A stretch of 64,000 bases of DNA, from assembly GCF_048544455.1 (NCBI RefSeq), contig NC_133537.1, positions 15,995,541 to 16,059,540 of the forward strand, in the 5' to 3' direction. Positions 1 through 11,188 of this stretch are shown here, piece after piece. Source of the DNA: Silene latifolia (taxonomy: Eukaryota; Streptophyta; Magnoliopsida; Caryophyllales; Caryophyllaceae). The notes under the pieces are model-generated. The model ran no database searches. It was not told the DNA's origin and saw nothing but the letters and a program-made list of their open reading frames with translations. Within the stretch, counting starts at the first letter, position 1. The number at the start of each line of letters is the position of its first letter. The translations under genes were made by a program, and so were the position numbers.

Positions 1-1120
1 CATCCCAGAACTTGGATTTCTTTTCTGGTTCGGGTGTAGGGCCTATGGGTTGAAGTTTCCCAAGTTTCATCAATATTTTCAGAGCGTTGGAATATGTGTC
101 CCCTAGATTTATGAATTTCCTTGGAGGGGTACTCTTCTTAGATGGCTCAAGGAGGTTAACTTCATCAGTCTTGCTAGTAGAGCCATAAGAACGACTTGTT
201 GAGCCTTGATATCCACGACCTATCATTTTGGACAAGAGCCCTTTACGAATGTCATCTTCTATCCTTGTCCCTAGTACGGTCAAGTCTTTGAAAGTTTTGA
301 TGTTTTGATACCTCAAATGATTTGCGTAGATGGGCTTTAGGTTGTCCACGAATTTCTCCACGAGGGTGGCTTCATCCGGGCGTTCAACAAGTTGAGTACT
401 AGTCTTCCTCCACCGACTTAGGAAATCGGTGAAACCTTCTTTGTCATTTTGGGTAAGAACCTCTAAAGTGCGCATGTTGACTTGGATTTCAGCATTATCC
501 GCATATTGTTTAGCAAACTCGATTGCGGCAGCGTCCCAAGTAGCGATTTTCTTGTGCTCAAGCGAATAGAACCATTGTTTTGGGATGGTGTCAAGAGATG
601 AAGGAAAGATCCTTATGAACATCTCGGGTTTAATGCCTTTGATAGACATGTAATCCTTAAAGGCACGGATATGGTTCAAAGGGTTTTCATGCCCCTTGAA
701 TTTCGGGATATCCGTCATGTTGAAGTTGGTTGGCAACTTGGAACTCACAGCCTCATATTTGCGATTATTCTCCCTATAAATGTCATCCCCTTTGAGATAA
801 ATCAATTGCTCCTCTAAGTATTGGAGTCGTTTCTCAGCTGCAGTCATACCCATGGGAGGGTTTTCGTCCCCGAAGTCGTTCACGAAGTCATCGGCGATCT
901 CACTTTCTCGAGGAGGCATCCTCGTTTCCACGGCATATATTCGACCCTCAATGGTGTCAAGGCGATCATACACTTGGTCTTGAGTAACTTGGATACGAGC
1001 TAGCGTGGCAAGGATTTGATCATTACCATTCTGAAGTTGGTTGAAGTTCACGTCGCTTGTTTCAGGTATCTTGGAAACTGAATAAGAGATCGACGACGAA
1101 TCAAAACACGATCGACCACT
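1..1120 (-). CDS. retrotransposon gag (partial, 3' end outside the window)
   Basis: The minus strand is open from about 1120 to base 1. The translation carries a typical Ty3/gypsy gag core: FPSSLDTIPKQWFYSL (near 590-545), WDAAAIEFAKQYAD (near 535-495), LTQNDKEGFTDFLSRWR (near 465-415) and a tail with LGDTYSNALKILMKLGKLQP (near 110-50). This is the Retrotrans_gag architecture (PF03732-like), which forms the virus-like particle. No ATG precedes the homologous part: the frame opens after a stop near 1121 and passes TTATTCAG followed by TTTCCAAG, which looks like a splice acceptor. The start is therefore either spliced or lost. The frame is intact over more than 1 kb, so this copy may be younger than its neighbours. 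Zinc knuckle and protease would lie left of the window. Confidence 0.8.
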
Positions 1121-1845
1121 CTAGCACACTTACTCGAAAAGAAATGTTTTGACTCGTGAAGTGGGAGTGTGCCACTTGTGTCAAGTGAGTTATGAGGAAA
1201 TGACAAAGTTTGAAAAATGTTGGTCCTAGTCAACTTTAGTGTAGTTGCAGGAGTGGACTCGAAGTGAGGCTTTGAAATGGGTTTTGAGGCCCGAATTTTG
1301 ACTCGACAATTGGACAGAGTTTCGACTTGTTTTGCGCTAATATTAGGCCCAAGTTTTCGAAATTTTACATTTTAAAGAAGGACTTTGAATTTACAAAATT
1401 CGTCATGGTTTTATTTAGAAATGGTGATCACGTATGGTACAAACAATATACAAGCATTATATCAGGATGCTGAGTGCATTTTAATGGGTTTTGTTTTAAA
1501 GGGTGGGTTGCCATACCGAACAATCAAACCCAAAGTCTATGGAGAGGCTCGTACCAAACAAGAGTAAGGCCGATTTCTAGTCCATTTCCTCAAGTAGTGA
1601 AAGCCCTTGATACAAACAAGAGTAAGTACCATGGTATGGATGACGTCAATCGCTATCCATCCTTAGGCCCAAATAAGAATTAGGACCGTTTAGACGGGAA
1701 GATTGGTCGAATGGGTTGGGTGGGCCTAGGAAGGCCTAATAAACAATCTAGGAAGACCGAGTTATGAAAACCGACAATTGTCTTGCACAAACTATTCCCT
1801 AACCTTGTTCAAGTTTCACCCTTTTGGCTACACGTAAGTGTATTA
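1121..1845 (-). other. retroelement leader between primer-binding site and gag
   Basis: About 725 bases of untranslated leader of the Ty3/gypsy element on the minus strand. I see no long ORF on either strand and no repeat structure; short ORFs here look random. Confidence 0.5.
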
Positions 1846-1863
1846 TCCCCAGCGGAGTCGCCA
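1846..1863 (-). promoter_or_regulatory. tRNA primer-binding site of the gypsy element
   Basis: On the minus strand the sequence TGGCGACTCCGCTGGGGA starts 3 bases inside the LTR end, where the minus-strand cDNA primer anneals. It has the form of a complement to a tRNA 3' end finishing in CCA. I recall tRNA-Arg for similar Ogre/Tat sites, but the tRNA identity was not checked. Confidence 0.65.
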
Positions 1864-2576
1864 AACTGTGGACATGGGCCACGGGGGGGCTTGGGAAACA
1901 AGCGTTTGCATTTGTGGAATCGCCACCAATTTATTGTGGAAAATTGGAAACCGTGCGAATACCTCGTGTCATATCAAGACACAAAGTAGTGACATGAACA
2001 CCAAGAACTCGTTACCCTTAGCATTCTATGTCTAGAATGACTCTCGTGGATGCCAATGAACACGGATGTTCACAAAGATCTAGAGTAAGGGGTGAGGGTA
2101 CGTATTAGGAAGCTCTTTTGATCGAACACCTAATCCCGCCCGCCTCGATAGCGGCCTCTACTAATGATTAGGGAAATTGTCTATACTTGATATATTGTCG
2201 ATTATATGCATGCATTGCAACATCCAACGTTTTAATCCTAGCATGCGAGAATTAGACTAAGTCGGTGAACAAGTAATTTAACATACAATAAATGTCAAAG
2301 TAGGAATTTAGGATCGATTACATGTGAAGGCATACAAGTGATACAATAAAAGGAATACAATAATGAAAATTACAATGATGAAAATTACAGTAATTACATT
2401 GGATTAATTGGTTTATGTCGAAAATACCTTCAAAACAGATAATTTGAAAAGAGAATAAATAAACAAATTAACGAACAGGAATTAAGGGTGATAATACGAT
2501 TAATAGTAGATTAATACGTCATCAAATAAACTAGGTCAAAGCAAGACGGGAGTTCAGAGACAGAAATCAACCAGGA

Positions 2577-2635
2577 ACAGGCGCAGCAGAGCTGCGCCTT
2601 CTAGAAGAGGCGCAGCAGTCGCTGCGTCTGTTCCT
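2577..2635. repeat. palindrome pair A in LTR
   Basis: Two units about 30 bp apart. The first is a perfect inverted repeat, GGCGCAGC-AGA-GCTGCGCC (2580-2598). The second is GAGGCGCAGCAGTCGCTGCG (2608-2627). Confidence 0.85.
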
Positions 2636-3188
2636 TGGCTCAGTTCTGGCTGTGAAGCCGGAATTGCAAGTCGTTAATGTTCGTTGGTTAATTTAAGGCT
2701 TGATTGATATTATTTACTTGGATGGAAGTGATTAGTAAATTATTTACATATGATTAATGGTCATGAAAGCGATAAACATGGAACAAACGGAATAGGACGA
2801 ATTAATTACAAGGTTTCAACGAATTAACTAACAAATTAATGAACTAACTAATTAATTAGGTTAAATATGATGGATTAATGATGAACTAATGATGGACATG
2901 ATAATAAACAGGTGGAAATATATCAAAGATCGAATTCCAGAAACCCAATATGAACGAATCGAATTTCTACAACCCGGTTTGACTTTAATGACGAAAACCC
3001 GCAAATATTGGTTATTTGGGATTTAAGTCGGGATTTAATGATGAATTATATGTTAATGATGATGAAAAATATTGTTAAATTATCATGTGAACGAAATAAG
3101 AACAAACAAAGACGAAAGAAAACATAAAGACGAAACCAACAGAGGACGAAGGAAGAAGAAGAGAAGCAGGAACGACGGCAACCTCAGG

Positions 3189-3247
3189 AAGAGGCGCAGC
3201 AAGTGCTGCGTCCTTTCCAAGAGGCGCAGCAGTTGCTGCGTCCCTTC
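3189..3247. repeat. palindrome pair B in LTR
   Basis: Two units of the form GAGGCGCAGCANNTGCTGCG start at 3191 and 3221, 30 bp apart. The inner arms are complementary (GCAGCA/TGCTGC) and are flanked by the same GGAA/CCAA and TCC bases. Confidence 0.85.
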
Positions 3248-3790
3248 TCGACGATGTCTCCTGTTAATCCGTAAAAAGGGTTTAGCAAAGGGTTTTAGAA
3301 ATCGGTTTTAATTATATTTTCGACATAAACCTTACAATATGATTACAACAATAAATAACAATAAATAAAAGTGAGATTTACACCCTCAGACTTACATGTT
3401 TGACGAAACGAGGTGAACTAAGTTAACGATTAGTGATGCTCGACTCGAATGTAACGAAAGTGCATTCGTAAGAGGAAAACGATTAAGATTGATTAAAGTT
3501 GATTATGGTGGAGTTGGTCAAATTGGTCGGTCATGCAAAACGAGGCTGGTACTCAGAAAGATCCGAGCTTACGTGGTCGAAAGTTTAAGCACGTAGACGC
3601 CAAAAAGTAAGAACGTGGTCTAGAATGCAAAGGGAGAAGAGAAGGGCGGACACTCGCGTGAGAAATATGAGAGACCGAAAGTCTCTATTTATAATAATCA
3701 CACGGAGGAAGTAGGGTTTTCGGAGAAACTTTGGAAGTGAATCTAAAAAAGATATGAAAAAGATACGAAAAATACGCAGAAAAGGACTTA

Positions 3791-3853
3791 GGAAGAGGCG
3801 CAGCAGGCACTGCGTCCCTTGGAAGAGGCGCAGCACCTGCTGCGTCCTTTCCC
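3791..3853. repeat. palindrome pair C in LTR
   Basis: Two units, GAGGCGCAGCAGGCACTGCG and GAGGCGCAGCACCTGCTGCG, start near 3794 and 3824, again 30 bp apart. The first has one mismatch in its inner arm. Confidence 0.85.
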
Positions 3854-4265
3854 AGGTGGTTTCCTCCTGCGGAAGAAAGATTTCCGTGTTTGGTTTATGG
3901 AATAACGGAATAATTTGGTTTTCCTTAATATTTTGTGTGAATATTACGGGAAATTGTTTACCAAAGATTAAAAGATTTATAAAATATGGAATAGAAATAT
4001 CCGGAACATTCCAGAACATTCTGACTCGGCATTTTAACGGTTATCAGAAAATGAAGACGGTTTTAGGCCCGGACTCCAAATGTACTCTAATTACTGTCAA
4101 AACGACCGTATCGGCACGTAGATGACAATTAAGAGGTAGACATAAATGTTTGAGCGATCACTTGACGATAAACTTACGAACTGTCACAAATCATTCCGCG
4201 TACCAAACATGCGGCCCAATCATCACCGGGTGGTTTGCGGGAGGTGTAGAAATGAGGTATCTACA

Positions 4266-5479
4266 CTACCTCAATCCATATTATGAGAGGCGTTTTTACT
4301 TTAGCCCCGTGACCATGGTGTGCTTAGCATTTGAGAGGATGACCAAGTCTGACAAGTGCTCCTTTGATTGTGGCGCCCTAGTGACTAAACTAGCCAAGAA
4401 CCTCTTAGGTTATGAACCAGGGCTATTGATAGACCCATGAGTACAAAGGTGCCCTACTTCGACCTTGCCTACATGAAGGAATGTTTTAGATTATGGACAT
4501 GAAAGACAAACAGGGATACTCGTGGAGGGTGAACACAGACCTATGCATTAAGTTACCCGCAAACGGGAGGTTTCCCGAGACCTCCCACTTACCTAAACTG
4601 GCCCCACCTTGCCCTCCGGCCCGATCCTACCTCATTCTCGAAAATCTTACTTACACTCTAGATGGTGAAGCGGTACAAGAGGAACCAATCCCGCAAATCA
4701 TTTTCGACCCTCCTAGGACTTCTCAACATGCCCCATCGTCCTCCTATATGGCCATGCCCTCGCCGCCCTTTGATCGCCCTAGACACTCCACTTACGCCTC
4801 GTCTTCTTCTTTCATGCGCGAACCTTCGCTACACCATGACCCTCCCCGACACTCCATGCACGTACCATCTTTCACTAGAGGGTATAACCAAACACCGCCA
4901 GCTTATGGTCACCAATATCCCATGGCGGACCTAGTTGAGAGAGTGAAAAAATCCTTGGTCCTAAAAGATGTGCATGAGTTCACCTATAACCAAAGGGTAA
5001 GGCCGACCGAACGCCCTAGCTTTTGGTCCAGGGATGGGGACACTTCCGGAGTATTCAAGGCCTATGGTATCCAACCCTCGGATTGGGATCATAGGATTCC
5101 TCACGTTGAAGGACACTTGCTTGGTCATTGGGCGGGACCACACTATACCACCGGGAGTTTTTTCAATGATACGCATCAAGGTGGAGGCTACCAAGAGAAT
5201 GTGGGTGGTGATTACCAGGGTAATGTGGATAGTTCGTACCAAGAGGAGGTGGGAGGTGTCTCTCACGAGGGTGGGGGCAATGTTTTATATGGAAGCGGGA
5301 GTGGAGGAGGAACATCTAGTTGGGCACTGGGACTTATGGAGTATCATGGCCGCTACGTCAACGCAATAATAGAAGACGCGACGATGGACACCTCGGGTGA
5401 TAAAAGGAGTGAAGAGCTTAGCTCGCGGAGGGAGGAGTCACCGGTAAACAACCAAGGAGCCTTGGTTCAGTGGCTGTAG
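4266..5479 (+). pseudogene. retroelement ORF remnant (possibly Athila ORF1-like), frameshifted
   Basis: Three plus-strand frames read on from one another: 4266-4440 (with GALVTKLAKNLLGYEP), then a short piece with FDLAYMKECFRLW (about 4450-4490), then 4493-5479 (328 codons starting near YSWRVNTDLCIKLP). Together they look like one ORF broken by two frameshifts. The last part is rich in Pro, Ser, His and Gly, with a GGGYQENVGG-like repeat. The order of the conserved pieces reminds me of ORF1 proteins of Athila-type gypsy elements, but I cannot assign a family with confidence. The left end is cut by the gypsy LTR at 4265. The ORF ends 46 bp before the CACTA insertion at 5526. It may belong to the same host element as the chromovirus remnant after 30118; this is unproven. 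Confidence 0.45.
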
Positions 5480-5522
5480 AGTCTTGGCAAGAGGAGGAAG
5501 TCCTCTTCTTAGTCCTGTTTAC

Positions 5523-5525
5523 TTA
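5523..5525. repeat. TSD (TTA) of outer CACTA, left copy
   Basis: TTA directly precedes CACTACAAAAATAACGCGG. The matching TTA lies at 30116-30118. Three-base duplications are the rule for CACTA elements. Confidence 0.85.
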
Positions 5526-6030
5526 CACTACAAAAATAACGCGGGAAACTGACGGAAATTCTGACGGAATTATCAAACCGTCAGATAATTAGGGAAACTG
5601 ACGAAAACGTGACGGATATGCCATCAGCAACTGATTACTGATGGAATTTCCGTAAGAATACGTCATGGGTTACTGGCGTGTTAAAAAAAGCAAAGGCGCC
5701 AATATATCTTGACGAAATGTCCGTCAGAATTTCACTATTACTTCAAGAAATTCCGTCAGATGTCCCCTTCAATAAACCAACCACACAGGCAATAATTGAT
5801 AGAACACTCCTGACGGAAATTCTGTCAGGAAAGTCAACAAATATGTTGACTTTCATGACGGAAATTCCGTCAGGTGTTTCCTCTCAATTATTGGCCAAAC
5901 GGCAATAATTGAAAGGAATATCCTGACGGAAAAACCATCAGGATCCCGTGTTTTTGAACATTCTTGACGGAATTTCCGTCAGGAAAGTCAACAAAATATT
6001 GACTTTCCTGACAAAAATTCTGTCCGGAGT
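5526..6030. repeat. outer CACTA 5' subterminal repeats
   Basis: More than ten degenerate copies of the near-palindrome GACGGAAWTTCCGTC or its half sites, in both orientations. In En/Spm such repeats are bound by the TNPA-type protein to bring the ends together. That role is inferred here by analogy. Confidence 0.85.
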
Positions 6031-6167
6031 TTTCTTAAATCTAAAAACACACGAAACAACCCGTCATTCTATCGCACAACATTTTTCCCCAAATCAATTT
6101 TTCTCCCAAAACCTAACCCCAAATCCGACACCACCACCACCACCACCCTCCTCTTCTTCCGACCACC

Positions 6168-6172
6168 GCCAT
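6168..6172. repeat. TSD (GCCAT) of the gag-only LTR element, left copy
   Basis: GCCAT precedes the 5' LTR and is repeated at 12751-12755 after the 3' LTR. Removing the element rejoins the outer CACTA as GACCACCGCCAT-CTCCACC, matching the corresponding GCCATCACC of the inner CACTA. Confidence 0.92.
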
Positions 6173-6672
6173 TGATGCGTGTCCTAAATATGATGTTTTA
6201 CACCCCATTTTACACGCATTTCAGAGCTCAATCAAGTAGTTTATGCTACTATTTTCCCTATTTCTGTCTACTTTCGTGTTTTTGTGCAATATTGCAGAAA
6301 TGTGAAGAATCCAGCGGAAATCGAGCCGAATCCGTCCCTAAGTGCTTAGCATTGTATTTGACATGAAGTAGATGCTCGAGGAATGAGCTTGGTGCGCGTT
6401 TCAAGGCCTAAAGATAGCAAAAGCATGGGTGCATACGAGTTTAACAAGCAAAGAAGCACTTCACGATATTGCAGCCTGCTTCAGATGGCAATATCTCACG
6501 TTCTAGAGCTGATAATTGAGTGATTCCAATTGGAGGTGAAAGCTTATCCTCTTAGCTTTACAACGCCGTGTAGAACGCCTGATTTGACCAAGTAACGAAG
6601 AAATGACAGCTCTTTTAAGATCGTTGCGCGCTGCAGAATTCGTCAGAATACACTACTGTACAACACCCTTGG

Positions 6673-6772
6673 TCGATCGACTGACCTACTTGGTCGATCG
6701 ACCAGAGCGCGAGTTCCAGAAGCTACTGTTCAGCTATGCTCAGTCGATCGACTGGGTCTTGTAGTCGATCGA
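6673..6772. repeat. four-site TCGATCGA array, 5' LTR copy
   Basis: The palindrome TCGATCGA occurs at 6673, 6694, 6744 and 6765, giving spacings of 21, 50 and 21 bp. Flanks alternate between CTG/CAG and GG/CC types, so most sites extend to 12-14 bp palindromes. Confidence 0.95.
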
Positions 6773-6860
6773 CCAGTTTATGCTGCAGCAAATTTTGTTT
6801 GCGCGAGACTTAGTAATTAGTCTTATCTTTTATTAATAATAGTTAATAATAATTAGCTCT

Positions 6861-6875
6861 TGAGTATAAATAAGA
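6861..6875 (+). promoter_or_regulatory. candidate LTR promoter TATA box
   Basis: GAGTATAAATAAGAG lies roughly mid-LTR and is preserved in the 3' LTR. Its position and TATAAATA sequence suit an LTR promoter; the transcription start is not visible. Confidence 0.45.
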
Positions 6876-7754
6876 GACGAATTTAGACCTAGAGACTAAT
6901 TCCCCTTTGCTTAGTTTTGGGGTGACGTTACTTTGCTTGATTCGTTCGGCGTTGCTCTTTCTTTTCTTTCTAGATTCAATTGTAAAATTCTTCTTCCCCT
7001 AATCTTGTTCTTAATTTACTTCTTTTTCTTAATCTCTTCTTAATTACTGTTTTATTCTTAATTTCTTGTTCTCCTTTAATTAATTTATACAATTAGTTTA
7101 GTTAATTCCTTTCGTTATGCTTTATTTAATTAATCATTTCATTATTGTTGTTATTAGATTTATCGCTATGCTTAGGTAATTCGTTGCTAGGATTAGGGGA
7201 ATTGATGGAATAACGATTTTTGCTAATTAGGTTTAAGATCTGTTGATTAGATCGTTTCTATGTTGTTCATCGCTGTTTTGATTACAATTAGTCGCTTGAG
7301 TTAACGCTATTCGACTGATTAGTTTCGTAAGCCTTGACCTAGATCTGACGATTGGGAAGGGTGAGACCTGCAGTGAACAATAGAATACTTTAGTAAGGGC
7401 GGAAGCTAGACTAATAGTGTTTTAGGGCGAATTGAGACCGTTAGGAGATATTCGTTGCCCCTTGGACTGATTTATGAGACTTATCTGTGACCTTAACTGT
7501 TTTATCTGTTTCTTTTGATGACCCGAAATCCTAGTTTTTTTCTCTTATTGTCAATTGTTTATTTTATCTCCTTGCTTTAGTTAGTTTTAGTCCTTTATCT
7601 TATAAAACCCCCAATTATGACAAATCCGACAGACCGAGTTAAGCAGATAGATAGCAACCTAGCCTCCCTGTGGAGATCGACCCTACTTACCGCTAACTTC
7701 TGTTAGTAGTACTTAGGTATTTTATTTTTGGTACTAAACGACGGTATCAAATTT

Positions 7755-7772
7755 TGGCGCCGTTGCCGGGGA
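7755..7772 (+). promoter_or_regulatory. primer-binding site (tRNA-Asp type)
   Basis: TGGCGCCGTTGCCGGGGA lies 5 bases after the 5' LTR. This is the familiar plant primer-binding site complementary to the 3' end of tRNA-Asp. Confidence 0.85.
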
Positions 7773-7838
7773 GGCGACGCATTTCTGTTTGCTTTTATTT
7801 AGTCTGTTTTTATCTCTTTTGCTTAGCTACTCACCGTC

Positions 7839-8803
7839 ATGACCATCTTCTCTTTCCCACAATTTGAACATGAACTGTTGTATATTTATTGGGTAGACTA
7901 ACTTCTTTCATCTCTCAGTCTGGCTATTATGTTAGTATATGGGAGATGTGTCGTATCATATATGATGGTGTTAATGGTAGAACACTGGCTAAAATTGAGG
8001 GAAATTGTGGATGGGAATTTAATGACTTGTCTTATGAGGTGCAATGGGAGCTTCTTAAACACTTAGCCCAAGCCAGTGCGGAGTCAGAGGAGCGTAGGAG
8101 AGCTGACATTAATGACCTGAAGGCCACTCGAGATCTTTCTGTTGAGGGTGATTCTGTTACACCCGCTACAGAAGATTTGCTCCTTCTTGAAGAGGATGAG
8201 TATGACACGCTACCTCATCCTATTTCCCTATTTGTTGATGAAACGGATTTTGTTACAGCTGATGATTTAGAGATTCATCCTTTGACTGACGAGCCTATTT
8301 CTATGGGTATTAGTGATGAACATGTTTCTGATATGCTTGAACTTTCTAATAATGAGCCTAATGAGCCTTATTTTGAGGCAAATGTGCAGGATTCATTTAT
8401 TGACGTTTCTAATGTTTTTGATAATATTAGTGAATGTTCTGCACAAGGGTCCTTTACAAAGGATCCTTCAGAGGCTTTGATGTGTTTTGATACATGTACA
8501 GGTGAACCTCCTATTTGGAAAGCTGAACTAGACGCTCCAGAGGCTGCAATATATGGGACAGAGCCCATAATAGAGGGAAACAAGAAGGCACATGAGTCGA
8601 CAAATGCTCTAATACAGTCAAGGCAACATATTCTTTTGCCTTTGACTATGACATTAGGAGTGGTAGACCTCCGACCAAACGAGGTAATTATTGACAATAA
8701 TTTCATGAGAATTACTGGTATGGCGGGTAGTGAACCATCTCGTATGGTTTCTACTTTGTGTTTTGATGATCCACCCTCTCTCAGTTGGACGAAAATCTGC
8801 TGA
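7839..8803 (+). pseudogene. gag-like ORF with an early frameshift
   Basis: An ATG at 7839 opens a 20-codon frame (MTIFSFPQFEHELLYIYW...) that ends in TAA. A frame shifted by one base continues from about 7886 for some 300 codons. The second frame has WEMCRIIYDGV and WEFNDLSYEVQWELLKHLA, which resemble the WEQCKIIYDG...W.FF.WLA pattern in gag of plant gypsy elements. The rest is acidic and low in recognisable motifs. The two frames join around YIYWG/RLTSF, so one indel near 7888-7893 probably broke an originally continuous gag. No zinc knuckle or protease is seen. Alternatively the long frame uses a non-ATG start. Confidence 0.6.
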
Positions 8804-11188
8804 GATTCCACCATAATTTTCATCAACAATTTGATAAGCTGAGACGGTCTTTAACTGTAATTTTATATGCTCCTTTAGTATTATGGTGCTACTTATGCTT
8901 TTGTGTAGCACATGCGCAGATTGTTTGATCGATTCTTTGCGCGCTTTGTCTGTTATGATTGGCCCTAATTAGGAGAAGCTGCTAAAGAGAAAAAAAAAGG
9001 GGTCATGCGGGACCTGTCTGAAACTAGCGCTACCCAGGAGGCAACCCGGATGTGATATTGTTTAGTTTTGCGAATAAATTATTTAGTTATTTCAAGAACT
9101 TGTTTATTTAGCTTAGTTTTATTTCCGTCTTTAGACTTTACATTTGGGTTAGCGCAATTTTGGGCGCGTTATTATGTGCAATTGCAGGTATGAAGATCGA
9201 ATTAACTCAATTCATTGAGTTAATTCGAAGAAAGCACTATTCACGTCAGGTCTATCAGTCGATCGACTGGACTGTGTGGTCGATTGACTGCCCTTTGCAG
9301 CACAGAAGCTCCTGTTCCAGTTCTACAGGTCGATCGACTGAGGTCTGTGGTCGATCGACCGCTTCTTGCTGCTGTACCTGTTCACGATCATTCCCCTACT
9401 GTGTTTGATCGATTTGCGGAGCATGAAAGGGAGTTTTAGGGAGTTTTCTCTCTATCTTGTTTCTCTTTGCTACGTTATAGCTTTCTTCCGTATAATTTAT
9501 TTGCACATAATTACCGTTTCAATTTTGTTTCTCGGATAATGCGCGGTATTTTCTATCTTTTTCAGGTACTTATGGTAGCATTGCTGGCTACTAAAACCTC
9601 CTAGCTCACGCTGGTTTGGGGAGGTTTCCTTGCGCTTAAATCTTGTGAGTTCCCGAGCTTCTTTCTTCATGTCTTATTTAGTTATTTATCGCAAAATCCC
9701 ATTTCCTTTGTTATTTATATACATGATTTTGCACAATGAGGGCATTGTGTGATTTGGTTTGGGGAAGGGTTTTGCGTCGCATTTGCATTTGTTTTTATTG
9801 TATTTCTGTTGCACGTTTATTGCATTTCAGTTTGCATTGTTATTTCATTTCCCTTATATATTCCAAAAAAAAAAAAATTCAAAAAAAATTCAAAAATATC
9901 ACGTTTAATTTTGTATATTAGGTTGAGTCAGATTGGAGTATTCATTACTGATAGTTGTCATTTGCTTAAACCCTGCATTTTATCACATCTTTTAGCAAAA
10001 GTTTTTGCAATATCTCGAATTTCGTTTCAAAATTTGTTGAACAATTAGACTTGACTTGAAATTTTGGCAAACTACAAAACTTTCTAAGGAATTAGAGCTT
10101 TATAAACTAGTGTCATTCATGACCAGTTTCATTTAGGATTGTGAGTAGTTACTCCCTGCATATCGTGTAACATTAATTTGCACAAGTATGACATTTAATT
10201 TCTTTTTGCCTGCATACATTCGGGTTAGTGGTTGGTATTTCATGTTTGGAGAATGCTTGCGAAAATCCCTTTTATTCATTTTACCCATTAGCTTCACATT
10301 AGCCAAAAATTGCCAGTTGATCCTTTAGCTACAATCCATAAACTAAGCCTACCCTTTGCTGAGCTAGTTTGGTAGTTTTAGTGGTATTCGTTGTATTGTA
10401 TCAATTTTGGCTCGATTTGCACTCTATGAAGTTGGTACTGAATGAAGGAGAAAAGAAAAAGAAAAATGAAAAATAGTGACTGCCGAAAAAAAAAACGGAA
10501 AAGAACGGAAAAAAAGAAAACAAAAACAAAAGAAAAAGAAACGGCAGAGAAAAAAAACAGAAAAAAGTTTACTCCTATGTTTGCTTTATATTTTATGAGG
10601 AGTGTTATTTGGATTAGTGAAGTGTTTGCCTAATTCATTAAGGCATTTAAGCTTATTTCATTGAGTTAGAAGTGGATGTATTTATTCGGTTTGATAGGAT
10701 GCTAGCTTGGCTATTTCCCTCTCATTCCCATATCGTTTTGCCTTTTCTTACCCATAGCCTCACTTATCCATATCTTTGCAAGTATTCGGCATGTAATGGA
10801 CTTTGATTGGTTGGAATGTATGTGCACGGTAGCTAGAATTACTTATCATACTATATTGCATGCACGATTATGTCGGTCGTAGTTTAGGTGAGCGACTCTG
10901 ATTTCCTTCTCTCTTACACATATATTTGCTTACCATTTGCTTTGTTGAGAGAAGCGTGACCCGGGAGAGTCCAATTTTGAAAGTCTTGCAAGGTCAAAAG
11001 TTCAACATCTTTTTGGAATATGCATAAATTCGTTTGCTTTACATTGCGCTATTAGTAGTTGATTCATATGCATTAAATTGGTTTAAGTAGACGGTTTTCA
11101 GTTTGTCCATGTTTTGCTCCTTTCTATCAAGATTTAGTTTTGCATTTAGTTTGCTTGGGGACAAGCAAAGGTTTGGTTTGGGGAAGTT
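8804..11188 (+). other. non-coding internal region of the gag-only element
   Basis: About 2.4 kb without a convincing gene. It holds a GCGCTACCCAGGAGGCAACCC-like block (9026-9047) of the sort often found in plant gypsy elements, a second four-site TCGATCGA array (9259-9358), A-rich ATTCAAAAA stretches (9853-9898), an A/G-rich tract (10442-10565), and a polypurine stretch with GGTTTGGTTTGGGGAAGT (11171-11188) abutting the 3' LTR that could prime plus-strand synthesis. Confidence 0.7.
9259..9358. repeat. four-site TCGATCGA array, internal copy
   Basis: Sites at 9259, 9280 (TCGATTGA), 9330 and 9351 have the same 21/50/21 spacing as the LTR arrays. The 50-bp spacer shares CAGAAGCT and CTGTTC blocks with the LTR version, so the arrays are diverged copies. 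Confidence 0.95.

Larger units (their letters stand above)
1..4265 (-). mobile_element. Ty3/gypsy LTR retrotransposon, 5' end (Ogre/Tat-like), continues off the left edge
   Basis: Read on the minus strand, the order is LTR (4265 to 1867), primer-binding site, about 0.7 kb leader, then gag running off the window at base 1. The LTR outer end reads TGTAGATACCTCATTTC and its inner end CATGTCCACA, so it has TG...CA termini. The long LTR, the long leader and the primer-binding site TGGCGACTCCGCTGGGGA resemble Ogre/Tat elements as I remember them; pol lies outside, so the lineage is an inference. The right-hand 5 bp (CTACC, 4266-4270) would be the TSD, but its partner is not visible. Confidence 0.8.
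1867..4265 (-). repeat. 5' LTR of the Ogre-like gypsy element (2.4 kb)
   Basis: On the plus strand it begins TGTGGACATGGG next to the primer-binding site and ends GAGGTATCTACA. A related LTR starts at 57689 on the plus strand with TGTAGATACC, and shares internal blocks such as ACGCGAGTGTCCGCC and AAACATGTAAGT. The sequence contains three clusters of paired short palindromes (near 2580, 3190 and 3794). ORFs predicted inside are by-products of these repeats. Confidence 0.75.
6173..7749 (+). repeat. 5' LTR of the gag-only element
   Basis: Starts TGATGCGTGTCC and ends GACGGTATCA, immediately before AATTT and the primer-binding site. It contains a four-site TCGATCGA array (6673-6772). A likely promoter sits near GAGTATAAATAAGAG (6861-6875). 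Confidence 0.92.

Noticed and set aside
3072-4125. Cys/Arg-rich ORFs (for example 3072-3311 and 3754-4125) with repeated CCV/RRS words, resembling small cysteine-rich peptides
   Set aside because: They are translations of the GAGGCGCAGCA palindrome units inside a retrotransposon LTR; no signal peptide, and both strands give similar frames.
4961-5369. ORFs on both strands overlapping 4493-5479
   Set aside because: Only the 4493-5479 frame continues the retroelement-like reading from upstream; the others are shadows.
5526-6030. CRISPR-like array of short near-palindromic repeats
   Set aside because: Repeats are degenerate, occur in both orientations with irregular spacing, and lie at CACTA ends in a plant genome: subterminal transposase-binding repeats.
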